DNA of 64,000 bases from Terribacillus aidingensis (lineage in GTDB: Bacteria > Bacillota > Bacilli > Bacillales > Amphibacillaceae): the NCBI RefSeq assembly GCF_900215625.1, contig NZ_OBEK01000001.1:806001-870000 (forward strand). Direction: 5' to 3'. The position numbers were made by a program, and so were the translations under genes. Positions within the stretch are counted from its first letter, which is position 1; each line of letters starts with the position of its first letter. The notes under the pieces are model-generated. The model was not told the DNA's origin. It did not search any database and saw only the letters and a list, made by a program, of their open reading frames with translations. This document shows, piece by piece, positions 1 through 8,184 of the stretch.

Positions 1-86
1 TGCGTAAATTTGGTATGAGCCGAATTAAATTCCGTGAGTATGCACATAAAGGGCAAATTCCGGGAGTGAAGAAGGCGAGCTGGTAA
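1..86 (+). CDS. rpsN: 30S ribosomal protein S14, zinc-independent type (C-terminal fragment)
   Basis: Only the last 27 codons are in the window. They read RKFGMSRIKFREYAHKGQIP and then GVKKASW before TAA at 84-86, which is the conserved S14 C-terminus. The neighbour four bases downstream is a zinc-metallochaperone GTPase gene. In Bacillus the pair of a zinc-free S14 paralogue and yciC/zagA belongs to the Zur regulon and is induced by zinc starvation. The N-terminal half, which would show whether the zinc-binding cysteines are absent, lies outside, so the zinc-independent label is inferred from context. Confidence 0.8.
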   Translation, partial: RKFGMSRIKFREYAHKGQIPGVKKASW

Positions 87-89
87 TAC

Positions 90-1265
90 ATGAAACAGAA
101 AATACCTGTAACCGTGCTGAGTGGTTATTTAGGGGCAGGTAAGACAACATTGTTAAATCATCTGCTTTCCAACAAGCAAAATCTAAAAATTGGTGTGCTC
201 GTGAATGATATGAGTGAAATCAATATTGATGCGCAGCTAGTCGAACAAGGTGGGCTGAAGCGTACAGATGAAAAACTGATTCAACTGGAAAACGGCTGCA
301 TTTGCTGTACCTTGAGAGAGGACTTAATTGTCGAGATTGATAAGCTCGCTGATTTGGATATTGATTATATTCTTGTAGAGTCTACTGGAATTTCTGAACC
401 TATTCCTGTCGCACAAAGCTTTACGCTGCAAGAGGATGTGCTGGGCATTGATTTGTCTGCCAAAACCCGTTTGGATACGATGGTAACAGTTGTGGACGCC
501 GGCAGTTTCTGGCACGACTATCAATCAGGAGAAACATTACTGGATCGACAGCAAGAAGCAGTTGAAGAAGACGAACGGGAAATTTCCGACTTGCTGCTTG
601 ATCAGATTGAATTTGCCGATGTCATTTTGCTCAATAAGATTGATCAGCTGGTGCAGGAGGAAGTTAACCAGCTGTACAGCTTGCTTCACACATTGAATCC
701 AGACGCAGCAATACATCAAACAACGTACGGCAAAATTAGTCCTGACCTGGTGCTTGATACCAATACCTTCTCCTTTGAGAAAGCGAGTCAGTCTGCCGGC
801 TGGGTGAAGGAACTGAACCATGAACATATTCCGGAAACAGAAGAGTATGGAATTGCGTCTTTTGTTTATCGAAACAGACGCCCGTTTCATCCAGAACGCT
901 GGATGAATTGGCTGGAGCAGTGGCCAAAAGAAGTAGTACGGTCAAAGGGCTTTTTCTGGCTGGCATCACGTCCAAACACGAGCGGTTTGTTATCGCAAGC
1001 TGGACAATCACTGACTTTGGAAGCTGCTGGTCCTTGGGTTGCTGCGTACTCGGAAGAAGATCAAAAACAGCTGCGTGCAGAGGATTCGGAATTGGATAGC
1101 AGGTGGCATCCTGTTTTTGGTGACAGAATGACGGAGATTGTGTTTATCGGAATAAAGATGAATGAAGAGAAAATAATGCATGAGCTGGATTTATGCTTAT
1201 TAACAGATGAGGAAATAAAGCAGGATTTCACAGCACTGGAAGATCCGCTGCCTGCTTTTGTTTAG
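90..1265 (+). CDS. zagA: CobW/COG0523-family zinc GTPase metallochaperone (ZagA/YciC-like)
   Basis: This 391-residue protein is a G3E GTPase that is thought to deliver zinc to essential client enzymes when zinc is scarce. The N-terminal domain shows a Walker A motif GAGKTT at residues 15-20, the metal-binding motif CICC at 70-73 following ENG, ESTG at 97-100 and a LNKID guanine-specificity motif near 180. The C-terminal third (FVYRNRRPFHPERW onward) is the CobW C-terminal domain. The start lies four bases after the S14 stop, so the two are surely co-transcribed. In B. subtilis this gene is repressed by Zur; the operator would be upstream of the window. Length and motifs are normal for the family. 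Confidence 0.88.
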   Translation: MKQKIPVTVLSGYLGAGKTTLLNHLLSNKQNLKIGVLVNDMSEINIDAQLVEQGGLKRTDEKLIQLENGCICCTLREDLIVEIDKLADLDIDYILVESTGISEPIPVAQSFTLQEDVLGIDLSAKTRLDTMVTVVDAGSFWHDYQSGETLLDRQQEAVEEDEREISDLLLDQIEFADVILLNKIDQLVQEEVNQLYSLLHTLNPDAAIHQTTYGKISPDLVLDTNTFSFEKASQSAGWVKELNHEHIPETEEYGIASFVYRNRRPFHPERWMNWLEQWPKEVVRSKGFFWLASRPNTSGLLSQAGQSLTLEAAGPWVAAYSEEDQKQLRAEDSELDSRWHPVFGDRMTEIVFIGIKMNEEKIMHELDLCLLTDEEIKQDFTALEDPLPAFV

Positions 1266-1285
1266 CAGTTTTTGTTCATGAGAGG

Positions 1286-1341
1286 AACCTCCAAACAATA
1301 AGGTATAAGTAAAGACCCGATGTTATCTTAGATTGGAGGTT
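1286..1341 (+). promoter_or_regulatory. Inverted repeat that can pair with the ribosome site of the next gene
   Basis: AACCTCCAA at 1286-1294 is perfectly complementary to TTGGAGGTT at 1333-1341, and the second arm contains the GGAGG ribosome site of the TTG-started gene at 1347. If both arms are on one transcript, the hairpin (loop 38 bases) would hide the ribosome site. If transcription starts from the TATAAG at about 1304, the first arm would be missing and translation free. Confidence 0.4.
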
Positions 1342-1346
1342 TCTGC

Positions 1347-2246
1347 TTGATCAACGATAAAAACCTTGCACAAATTGACGGCAAGACGACGTTAATCGGG
1401 TTGCTTGCTTCCCCGATTGGGCATAGTATGACACCTGCCATGCATAATTTAGGCTACACAATCAGTGGTCTGAATTATGCTTATTTGGCTTTTGATGTTG
1501 GAAGGGAAGGTTTGCAAGCTTCCGTAGAAGGTATGAAAGCGTTAGGTGCAGCAGGATTTAATGTATCCATGCCGAATAAGATAGCGATCATGCAGTACGT
1601 GGATGAGCTGGATGATTCGGCTAGACTGGCTCGTGCTAGCAATACAGTTGTCCATAAAGACGGAAAGCTGATTGGCTATAATACAGATGGTCTTGGATAT
1701 GTGATGAATTTAAAAGAACATGGCGTACCGCTGGATGGGATAAAGGTAACGCTTGTAGGGTCTGGCGGTGTGGCAGCCCCGATCGCCATACAATTAGTAC
1801 AATCAGGCATAAAAGAATTGAGTGTATTTGCCAGACAAGACAGTCTCTTTGCTAATGCGGAAGATAATGTGTCGTTTATCAACAGGGAAATGAAAGAGTA
1901 CGGTGTAACGGCTAATGTATTTCCGTTTGAAGACAAAGATGCGCTCCGAAAAGAAATCTCGGAAAGTGCTATTCTGACGAATGCGACAAGTTTAGGAATG
2001 AAGCCGCACGATGATTCTAGTATTTTGGGTGATATGCTGGATGTACTGCGGGATAACTTGATTGTGAGTGATGTCGTCTATAATCCGGTAAAAACCAAAT
2101 TGCTCGCACAAGCAGAAGCTGCTGGGGCTGTTCCTATTAATGGCTTAGGGATGGTTCTTTGGCAGGGGGCATTAGCGTATAAGTTATTTACAGGAGAAGA
2201 GATGCCGGTGGAACAAATTAGGGAGATGATGTTCGGGAGCAAATGA
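1347..2246 (+). CDS. Shikimate/quinate 5-dehydrogenase family protein (AroE/YdiB-like)
   Basis: A 299-residue NAD(P)-dependent oxidoreductase of the shikimate dehydrogenase family. The substrate-binding motif SPIGHSMTPAMHN lies at 22-34, the catalytic lysine of NVSMPNK is K78, the NTDG motif is at 112-115 and the dinucleotide-binding loop GSGGVA at about 138-143. The C-terminus NGLGMVLWQGALAYKLFTG is the usual closing helix. It starts with TTG at 1347, seven bases after a GGAGG site. It stands alone rather than in an aromatic amino acid operon, and resembles the YdiB (quinate/shikimate) side of the family, so a role in quinate or shikimate use is as likely as biosynthesis. The ribosome site may be sequestered by an upstream repeat (1286-1294). 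Confidence 0.82.
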   Translation: MINDKNLAQIDGKTTLIGLLASPIGHSMTPAMHNLGYTISGLNYAYLAFDVGREGLQASVEGMKALGAAGFNVSMPNKIAIMQYVDELDDSARLARASNTVVHKDGKLIGYNTDGLGYVMNLKEHGVPLDGIKVTLVGSGGVAAPIAIQLVQSGIKELSVFARQDSLFANAEDNVSFINREMKEYGVTANVFPFEDKDALRKEISESAILTNATSLGMKPHDDSSILGDMLDVLRDNLIVSDVVYNPVKTKLLAQAEAAGAVPINGLGMVLWQGALAYKLFTGEEMPVEQIREMMFGSK

Positions 2247-2253
2247 TAAAAAA

Positions 2254-2288
2254 GGAGAAGCACAGGTGCGTGCTTCTCCATTCTTTGT
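2254..2288. terminator. Bidirectional hairpin terminator
   Basis: A perfect 10-bp stem, GGAGAAGCAC (2254-2263) with GTGCTTCTCC (2270-2279), sits between two convergent genes. On the minus strand it is followed by TTTTTTATC and on the plus strand by a weaker T-rich tract. Confidence 0.85.
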
Positions 2289-2307
2289 TTCGAACTCACA
2301 AGTTCTT

Positions 2308-4314
2308 TTATGACAATTTAAATTGCTGCAGCTGCTCTTGCAGTGTATTGGAATCTGCTTCCAGCTTCTCGGCCAGTTCTTTCAACTGTTCCATTGATTG
2401 GCTTTGATCCGCTACAGAAGCAGTAATTTCTTCTGTACCGGCTGCTGTTTCCTGGCTGATTGCTGCAATTTCCCCCGTATTGGTTGCGAGCGTTGCTTCC
2501 CGCTCCATCATGGATTTCATTTCTTCCTTCGTTTGAGCAGTCAGCTCCATATTGTGGGCGATTGCTTCTTGAATCTGAACGAAGATTTCTTTTGTACTAT
2601 TTACAGCCGTTTCCTGACCTCTTACCACGTCACCAGTTTTGGAAGCGAAGGCTGCTGTTTCAGCTGTTTCCGATTGAATCTCTTGTACAATAGATGCTAT
2701 ATCACGTAATGCTGTTTCCGTTTGTTCTGCAAGCTTGCGAACTTCATCTGCCACGACTGCGAAGCCTTTGCCGCTTTCACCAGCACGTGCTGCTTCAATC
2801 GCTGCATTAAGAGCGAGCAAGTTTGTTTGCCCGGCGATATCAGTGATGGTATTCACAATGCCGCCAATATTGCTGGATTTCTGCTGCAGACTTTTAACAG
2901 CTTCTTCAATCTTACCAGTAGCTTCAATTGCATCCTTCGATTGCTCAATTAAGTCTTGCATCTGTGATCCGCCGACTTTCGCAGACTCTGTCATGACCAA
3001 CGCTTCTTCATACACTTGCTGGTTGTGCGCATCTACTAGTTTTATATTCTGAGATAGAGCCTCCGTTGCAACGGCATTACGTTCTATAATTTCTGCCAAG
3101 CTTTGTGTCCCAGCAGAAATCTCTTCCATTGTTGCTGCTACTTCACTGGACATTGCAGAATTTTCTTCCGCATTAGCAGACAAAGCTTGTGATGCAGATT
3201 GAACATTAGCAGAAATCTCTGTATTATGCTGCATCATGCCGTGTATGTTGCCAATCATCGTATTGAAGCTGTTTGATAGGTCGCCAATCTCATCATTTAA
3301 TTTTGTATTCATTCGGACAGTCAAGTCGCCATCTTCTACAAACTTCATCTTATCGCGAAGTACCTTGATAGGTCGTACAACAGAGTTGACAACGAAGAAT
3401 GTAACAAGAAGCGCGATTGCTAGAACGATAAGTACCGTGATCACAAGAGGCGGGATAATTCCTTCCGCTAAATCGCTGAATTCTTTTGTCGGAACAATCG
3501 CTGCAATTGTCCAGCCAGTACGGTCATTGGTTGTAAATGCTAGTGCGCGATTCTCGCCTTCGAATTCATAGTGCACGATACCAGAACGACCGGCAGCCAT
3601 CATTTTTGTCCAAAAATCATTTTCCGTCGCGTCTGTTCCTAAATATTCTTCATTAGGATGGGAAAGGAAATGACCTGATGAATCAAAAGCAACCGCATAG
3701 CCTGTCTCTGCTACCTGTACTTGCTCTGTAAGACCTTTCAATGAGGAAAGTCTAAATTCAACAATCAGCATTCCTTTTAACTTGTTGTTATTGTCAAAGA
3801 TAGGCTGAACCGCATCGACGACTTGTTCGCCTGTAGTTTTTGATACATATGGGTCAGTGTAACCGGGTTTTTCTTGTAATTCTAAACCAAGCTTGTACCA
3901 CGGTCGTGTTGTTGGGTCAAAATCCTCCGGAAGAGTAGCTTCTGGATAAGAGACGATTTCTCCATCAATTGGCTGATAGAAAATCGTCTCTATATTGTCG
4001 TTATCTTTTGCGTAACTTTCAAATGTTGCAGCCAATCTGTCCATATTGTTATTTCTTAGCGATTGCATCTTACTAATGCTGTCCAGATTAGATTCTATAT
4101 TCTCAAGGAATAAGTCGTAAATACTGTTTAATTGCACAACAGTTTGATCTTTCATTTGCTCTGTCTGCGTTTCCAGCATAGTGCTGCGGCTGAATTGGTA
4201 CCCGAAATAAGCGGTTACGAGTCCTGATAAAATAAACATCGCTACAATCGGATAAATAATCTTACGTAAAATTTTGCGGGTAAAGAAATTACCTCTCTTT
4301 TTAGATTCTTCCAT
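2308..4314 (-). CDS. Methyl-accepting chemotaxis protein with dCache sensor
   Basis: This 668-residue transmembrane chemoreceptor has a membrane segment at about 15-35 and an extracellular dCache-type sensor at about 45-275, with a typical [12 protein letters not shown] motif. A second membrane segment follows at about 287-309, then a HAMP linker to about 360 and a cytoplasmic signalling domain. The highly conserved hairpin tip ([19 protein letters not shown] then [17 protein letters not shown]) lies at about 495-530. It would bind a small ligand outside, possibly an amino or organic acid, and control CheA. It is a single gene with a sigma-D-like promoter upstream (4361-4387), as expected for motility genes. 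The ligand cannot be read from sequence. Confidence 0.92.
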   Translation of the reverse strand: MEESKKRGNFFTRKILRKIIYPIVAMFILSGLVTAYFGYQFSRSTMLETQTEQMKDQTVVQLNSIYDLFLENIESNLDSISKMQSLRNNNMDRLAATFESYAKDNDNIETIFYQPIDGEIVSYPEATLPEDFDPTTRPWYKLGLELQEKPGYTDPYVSKTTGEQVVDAVQPIFDNNNKLKGMLIVEFRLSSLKGLTEQVQVAETGYAVAFDSSGHFLSHPNEEYLGTDATENDFWTKMMAAGRSGIVHYEFEGENRALAFTTNDRTGWTIAAIVPTKEFSDLAEGIIPPLVITVLIVLAIALLVTFFVVNSVVRPIKVLRDKMKFVEDGDLTVRMNTKLNDEIGDLSNSFNTMIGNIHGMMQHNTEISANVQSASQALSANAEENSAMSSEVAATMEEISAGTQSLAEIIERNAVATEALSQNIKLVDAHNQQVYEEALVMTESAKVGGSQMQDLIEQSKDAIEATGKIEEAVKSLQQKSSNIGGIVNTITDIAGQTNLLALNAAIEAARAGESGKGFAVVADEVRKLAEQTETALRDIASIVQEIQSETAETAAFASKTGDVVRGQETAVNSTKEIFVQIQEAIAHNMELTAQTKEEMKSMMEREATLATNTGEIAAISQETAAGTEEITASVADQSQSMEQLKELAEKLEADSNTLQEQLQQFKLS

Positions 4315-4360
4315 ATATGTCTTATATTCCTCTCTGTGCTATATTACTGGCTACACATTA

Positions 4361-4387
4361 TTATCGGTAGGAAGAAAGGATTATGTA
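4361..4387 (-). promoter_or_regulatory. Probable sigma-D promoter of the chemoreceptor gene
   Basis: Read on the minus strand: TACA (4384-4387), 15 bases, then ACCGATAA (4361-4368), about 47 bases before the ATG. The motility sigma factor consensus is TAAA-N15-GCCGATAT, so the match is 3/4 and 6/8 with ideal spacing. Confidence 0.5.
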
Positions 4388-4543
4388 GTACAATTTAGCT
4401 ATAAATTCTATAAAAGAAGAAGATAACGCTTTCTAAGTAAAATCGTTATTAATATTTATATATCACATGGAAAAGTTGGAAGATACTAGGCAAAACGTAT
4501 CGAGTCCGTTATGATAGAAGAAAATGCTTAGGGGAAATGAGTT

Positions 4544-5764
4544 ATGGAGTTATTCGATCGTGTTTTATCCATCAACGATTTGGATGCTGTCATCGATTTG
4601 CTAAGCTTTGAGCTGGAAAGACCGGTGATCGTTGAGAGTGCTGATTATACCTTGCTGGCGTACAATTCGCACTATATACATCATTTTGATGATGCAAACC
4701 AGCAGACAATATTCACAAAGAAGTGGACACTGCCTATTTACGAAAGATTCATTGAGGCAGGGATCGTAAATAAGCTAAAAACTTACGAACGCCCTTTCAC
4801 TGTCTTAGCGATGCCGGAGATTGGGTTAAATACTAGGATTGTGGTGAGCGCAAAGCACGAGGAACGTGTTATGGGTTATGTCTGGATTCAGGAAATGGAG
4901 AAGCCGTTGTCTGCATCAGATGTTAATTTTCTTTATGAGATTTCTTTCCACATCGGTCGGCTCATTTATGACATCCAAAAATCGAAGCTGAAACAGGAGG
5001 AAAAGGAAGATCAGTTTTATCAAAATATTTTCAATAATTTGTATAAACACTCTTCTGATTTGGACTGGGGGGCAAAGGAATTTGGAGTCGTGCTGCCGGA
5101 TTATTTTGCTGTTGCAGCTGTTGAACTGCCGCAGCAGGATGAGCAGCTCTTGTATGATTTAAAGCAAGTAGCGCAAACATCGCTTCAGCTAGAGGATAAA
5201 TTACATCATGTGTTAATTAAGGATGACACATTATTAATCGTTCATGGCGGTAAGAAAGCTGATTCGCCAATCGAAACATTAGCTAGGGAAGTCATCCAAA
5301 GGATTCGCGATTATGCAAAGGATAAAGGAGCTTGTATCCTTAGCGGCGTCGGAGGTGTTTACCGAGACTCCATTAATATGTTAACAAGCGCTGCACAAGC
5401 TAGAGAAGTAATTCAAGCGATAAAACTCACCCATCGCCCAGTGCCATTGTATTATAAAGATTTGCATGTTTGCCGTTACCTGCAAGCTATTGCCGATAAG
5501 AACAAGGAACTTGGCTATGAAAGCGAAGATCTAAAAAAGATACGTCAGCTTGATCCGAATGATAAAAAAGAGTTGCTAAAAACGCTGGAGCTATACCTAC
5601 TGCATAATTGTAAAATCAAGCCAACCGCCGCAGCGCTCTTTGTGCATCCGAACACAGTCAATTACCGAATTAATCAAATTAACGAAGCGCTTCAGCTGGA
5701 TATGACAGACGTCATGCAGAAATTTCAACTGCTGCTGGATTTGATGACGAGAGGGAAGGATTGA
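4544..5764 (+). CDS. PucR/CdaR-type transcriptional regulator
   Basis: A 406-residue regulator. The N-terminal half (about 1-140) looks like a small-molecule sensing domain. A GGDEF-like or CdaR-type middle part covers about 180-300. The C-terminus (about 340-400) has the helix-turn-helix typical of PucR-family activators: LYLLHNCKIKPTAAALFVHP followed by NTVNYRINQI. Family members control use of sugar diacids, purines, proline or gamma-aminobutyrate, and usually sit next to their target genes. Here no catabolic gene is adjacent, so the effector and targets are unknown. ATG at 4544 follows a GGGGAAATG-type site. A terminator follows at 5793. Confidence 0.75.
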   Translation: MELFDRVLSINDLDAVIDLLSFELERPVIVESADYTLLAYNSHYIHHFDDANQQTIFTKKWTLPIYERFIEAGIVNKLKTYERPFTVLAMPEIGLNTRIVVSAKHEERVMGYVWIQEMEKPLSASDVNFLYEISFHIGRLIYDIQKSKLKQEEKEDQFYQNIFNNLYKHSSDLDWGAKEFGVVLPDYFAVAAVELPQQDEQLLYDLKQVAQTSLQLEDKLHHVLIKDDTLLIVHGGKKADSPIETLAREVIQRIRDYAKDKGACILSGVGGVYRDSINMLTSAAQAREVIQAIKLTHRPVPLYYKDLHVCRYLQAIADKNKELGYESEDLKKIRQLDPNDKKELLKTLELYLLHNCKIKPTAAALFVHPNTVNYRINQINEALQLDMTDVMQKFQLLLDLMTRGKD

Positions 5765-5792
5765 GTTAAAGCTGTGAATGGTGTTTCAACTA

Positions 5793-5843
5793 AAAAAATC
5801 CAAACGTACTGCAGTTACTAGCAGCTATGTTTGGATTTTTTTC
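5793..5843. terminator. Hairpin terminator between convergent genes
   Basis: AAATCCAAAC (about 5797-5805) pairs with GTTTGGATTT (about 5829-5837) and is followed by a run of T on the plus strand. The minus strand also shows a T run after the stem. Nested CTGC/GCAG bases extend the structure. Confidence 0.82.
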
Positions 5844-5867
5844 TGATAATAGAAAGCCAATATTTTC

Positions 5868-5896
5868 TGGTTTCAGCATCATACCTCCTGAAACCA
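5868..5896 (-). repeat. Perfect 9-bp hairpin with a ribosome-site-like loop
   Basis: TGGTTTCAG (5868-5876) and CTGAAACCA (5888-5896) flank an 11-base loop. On the minus strand, 32 bases after the TPR gene stop, the loop reads GAGGTATGATG. This would put a ribosome site and ATG in the loop, opening a 30-codon frame that ends in the terminator at about 5793. There is no T run, so it is not an ordinary terminator. Confidence 0.4.
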
Positions 5897-5927
5897 TGAT
5901 TCGCTTACTCTTTTCTAGGTGTCTGTT

Positions 5928-6989
5928 TCACTGAAATTCATTTGATAAGGATAACTTATGATAATAAGCGAATTTATCAGTTTGCTGTGTGTCCCAAAGA
6001 TGCTGAGAATAATCACTGGCGTGTATGCGCATGAGGTGAAATAAGCCGTGTTCTTTGAAGTAAGAGATGGCTGCACCATATACGTCATTCATGCTGTCGT
6101 AATCGATATATTTCGACCATAAAATGGTGAATTGCCAGTAATACTCCTTGTTGTTTTTCTGCTCACATACTTCTATCCCTGTGCGGTAATAGCGCTCCGC
6201 TTCTTCTGTTCGTTCCAAAATGTAAAGCGATCGGGTCAATGTATACAATGCCTGGATGTATAACGGATGGTCAGGATGTTCAATGACTTGCTTCAAGTAA
6301 GGGATACCTTTCGCATCTGTTTGCTGTTTGTGATACATAAGTCCAAGATTAAAATGGCACACAACAGCTAAATCTTCTTGCCCGGCGCTTCCGGCAATAG
6401 ACAAGGCATCTGTAAGATTAGTTTCTGCTTTCTCAAATTCGCGCACATCAATTTGATTTAAACCTTGCAGCGATTTACAGTTTGCTACCTTCAGTTTATA
6501 CGCCGGATACTGCTCATATAGTGCGATTGCTTTTTCCAGATGAAAAATGGACAATGCATTGATATCCAAATAATAAAATTGCAGTGCTTTATTATAATGA
6601 AGTCCGGCATGTTCGTCCTCGTCCTCTACTGCATGCATATAACTCTCCGCTTTTTCGAATAAATCGACTGCTGCAAGGTATTCTTTTCTGTGAAACCTTA
6701 CGAGAGCTGTAAAACAATAATAGAGAAAGGCTTGAAGATCTAATAGTTGGTCAGGCTGAAGCCGCAAAAGTTTTTCTTCTGCCAGCTCTACATTGCCCAT
6801 CAATAAATCATACCGTGCATCCAGCAGCAAAAAACCGTTCCAAGCGTCATCCAGGAAATCACCAGCTTGCAAAACAGCATACACTTCTTCGCGAAGGACG
6901 GCTGACTTGATCCGATCACGTGATTTTATTGTTTTATGCCAATTCCGCATGAATGTAATTAATTGTTCCGTACTTTTCACAACAGACAT
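5928..6989 (-). CDS. Rap/Rgg-like tetratricopeptide regulatory protein
   Basis: A 353-residue soluble helical protein made of tandem TPR-like repeats (for example GLHYNKALQFYYLDINALSI and DLAVVCHFNLGLMYHKQQ). The layout matches Rap phosphatases and related peptide-binding regulators: an N-terminal helical bundle (about 1-75) followed by TPRs. Rap proteins dephosphorylate Spo0F or block ComA and are inhibited by a short Phr peptide encoded just downstream. Here the space downstream (5765-5927) has no clear Phr precursor with a signal peptide, only a hairpin and a doubtful short frame. So it may be an orphan Rap or a Rap-like protein of other function. The ribosome site GGGAG precedes the ATG by about ten bases. 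Confidence 0.65.
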   Translation of the reverse strand: MSVVKSTEQLITFMRNWHKTIKSRDRIKSAVLREEVYAVLQAGDFLDDAWNGFLLLDARYDLLMGNVELAEEKLLRLQPDQLLDLQAFLYYCFTALVRFHRKEYLAAVDLFEKAESYMHAVEDEDEHAGLHYNKALQFYYLDINALSIFHLEKAIALYEQYPAYKLKVANCKSLQGLNQIDVREFEKAETNLTDALSIAGSAGQEDLAVVCHFNLGLMYHKQQTDAKGIPYLKQVIEHPDHPLYIQALYTLTRSLYILERTEEAERYYRTGIEVCEQKNNKEYYWQFTILWSKYIDYDSMNDVYGAAISYFKEHGLFHLMRIHASDYSQHLWDTQQTDKFAYYHKLSLSNEFQ

Positions 6990-7040
6990 ATACAGTTACT
7001 CCCAGTAGTTTAATATGCTGGACGGCGATATACAGGATTA

Positions 7041-7082
7041 CAGATAAAATAAAGCTGCTTGTAAAAATGCAAGCAGCTTTAT
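7041..7082 (-). terminator. Terminator of the rpiR-type gene
   Basis: A perfect 13-bp stem (7049-7061 with 7070-7082, 8-base loop) is followed on the minus strand by TTTATC. It separates the regulator gene at 7204-8049 from the TPR gene downstream, which therefore needs its own promoter. A second short inverted repeat, TGACCCG/CGGGTCA, overlaps the regulator stop at about 7184-7206. Confidence 0.75.
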
Positions 7083-7203
7083 AACCGTCCCTATTGAATA
7101 TAGCTAGTGTATCATATACGAAATTCACTAACCTATCACTTTGGCGATAAATAATAGCGATTTTTTTGCATTTTTTTAAGTTGACCCGTCCGTTCCTGGC
7201 GGG

Positions 7204-8049
7204 TCACATTTTCGTTGCCGCGATTGCATTCCGAACTTTTTCCACGGATGCTTGCGCTTTGTCTTTTTGACGCATAATAACCGTGACATACAATGCATCA
7301 ATAATACTCAGCTGTGCAATTCGGGAAGCGAGTGCTTCTGATCGATACGCTGTTTCTTCGGAGCTTGTATGTAAGGCAACGTCTACTTGCTGGCCGATCG
7401 GCGATTTAGGAAACCCAGTAATGGCGATTGTCTTCGCTCCGGATTTCTTGATTGTTTGAAGCAGCTGGTAGGCATCTTTGCTGGCACCTGAATGAGAGAA
7501 GATGAATGCGACATCTTCACTAGACAGCTGGGAAGCAGACATTAACTGCAAATGAGCATCGGGAAAGGCGAAGGCGGGTACACCCGAACGGACAAATTTA
7601 TGGTAAGCGTCCATTGCAACCATATTGGATCCGCCAAAGCCGTAGAATTCTGCTCGTCTAGCGGAAAGAAGCAGTTCAGCTGCCTGTTCTAATTCGTTTT
7701 CACCGAGTACTTGCAAGGTGTTTTCCAACGTTCGTATATTTGATTGAAAAATTTTTTCGGCTACCATTTTTGCGTCATCATTGTCTGTAATCTCTTCATG
7801 CAGCATGTCGTTTGGTGCCATAATCTCAGGTGCTAATGCAATTTTTAATGCTTGATAGCCCTTATAGCCGATTCGCTTACAAAAACGGGAGACAGTAGCA
7901 TCTGCCACATCCAAATGGTCGGCTACTTGGCTGATTGTTTGGTGCACAATCGTTTCTGGCTGTTTAAGAATAAAATCGGCTATCTTTTTTTCTTTATCAC
8001 TTAACCTCGGATAGTGAGAGCGAATGCCCGCTAAACCTTGCTGTGCCAA
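7204..8049 (-). CDS. RpiR/MurR-family repressor of the gluconate operon
   Basis: A 281-residue regulator with an N-terminal RpiR helix-turn-helix (1-77, with DATVSRFCKRIGYKGYQALK) and a C-terminal SIS sugar-phosphate-binding domain (about 115-250, including FGFGGSNMVAMDAYHKF and FIFSHSGASKD). It is divergent from gnd-gntK-gntP, and two GAAAATTATTTT palindromes lie in the shared promoter region. It most likely represses that operon and responds to 6-phosphogluconate or a related sugar phosphate. This replaces the GntR-type GntR repressor that controls the gluconate operon in B. subtilis. The function is inferred from position. Confidence 0.82.
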   Translation of the reverse strand: MAQQGLAGIRSHYPRLSDKEKKIADFILKQPETIVHQTISQVADHLDVADATVSRFCKRIGYKGYQALKIALAPEIMAPNDMLHEEITDNDDAKMVAEKIFQSNIRTLENTLQVLGENELEQAAELLLSARRAEFYGFGGSNMVAMDAYHKFVRSGVPAFAFPDAHLQLMSASQLSSEDVAFIFSHSGASKDAYQLLQTIKKSGAKTIAITGFPKSPIGQQVDVALHTSSEETAYRSEALASRIAQLSIIDALYVTVIMRQKDKAQASVEKVRNAIAATKM

Positions 8050-8104
8050 GAAAATCAGCTCGCTTTCGTCCTAATTGTTAAGAATTAGTATAGCATAAAT
8101 TCGT

Positions 8105-8118
8105 TGTAATCGCTTGCA
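8105..8118 (+). promoter_or_regulatory. cre box (CcpA) upstream of the gluconate operon
   Basis: TGTAATCGCTTGCA matches the cre consensus TGWAANCGNTNWCA at 13 of 14 positions. It overlaps the proposed -35 (TTGCAA, 8115-8120) of a promoter with -10 TATTAT at 8137-8142. Confidence 0.6.
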
Positions 8119-8121
8119 ATA

Positions 8122-8168
8122 TGAAAATTATTTTCTTATTATGGTTACATAAACTGAAAATTATTTTG
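8122..8168 (+). promoter_or_regulatory. Two palindromic operators of the gluconate operon
   Basis: TGAAAATTATTTTC (8122-8135) lies between the proposed -35 and -10, and CTGAAAATTATTTTG (8154-8168) lies between the -10 and the gnd start. The core GAAAAT-T-ATTTTC is a perfect palindrome, of the kind bound by RpiR-family repressors. The gene for one is divergent. Confidence 0.6.
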
Positions 8169-8184
8169 AAGGAGCTAATCTATT

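Noticed and set aside
4429-4442. A cre-like sequence before the PucR-type gene
   Set aside because: Only about 11 of 14 positions match.
6934-7128. A 64-codon frame upstream of the Rap-like gene, considered as a Phr-like peptide
   Set aside because: It runs through the rpiR terminator stem and overlaps the rap start in another frame; Phr genes lie downstream of rap.
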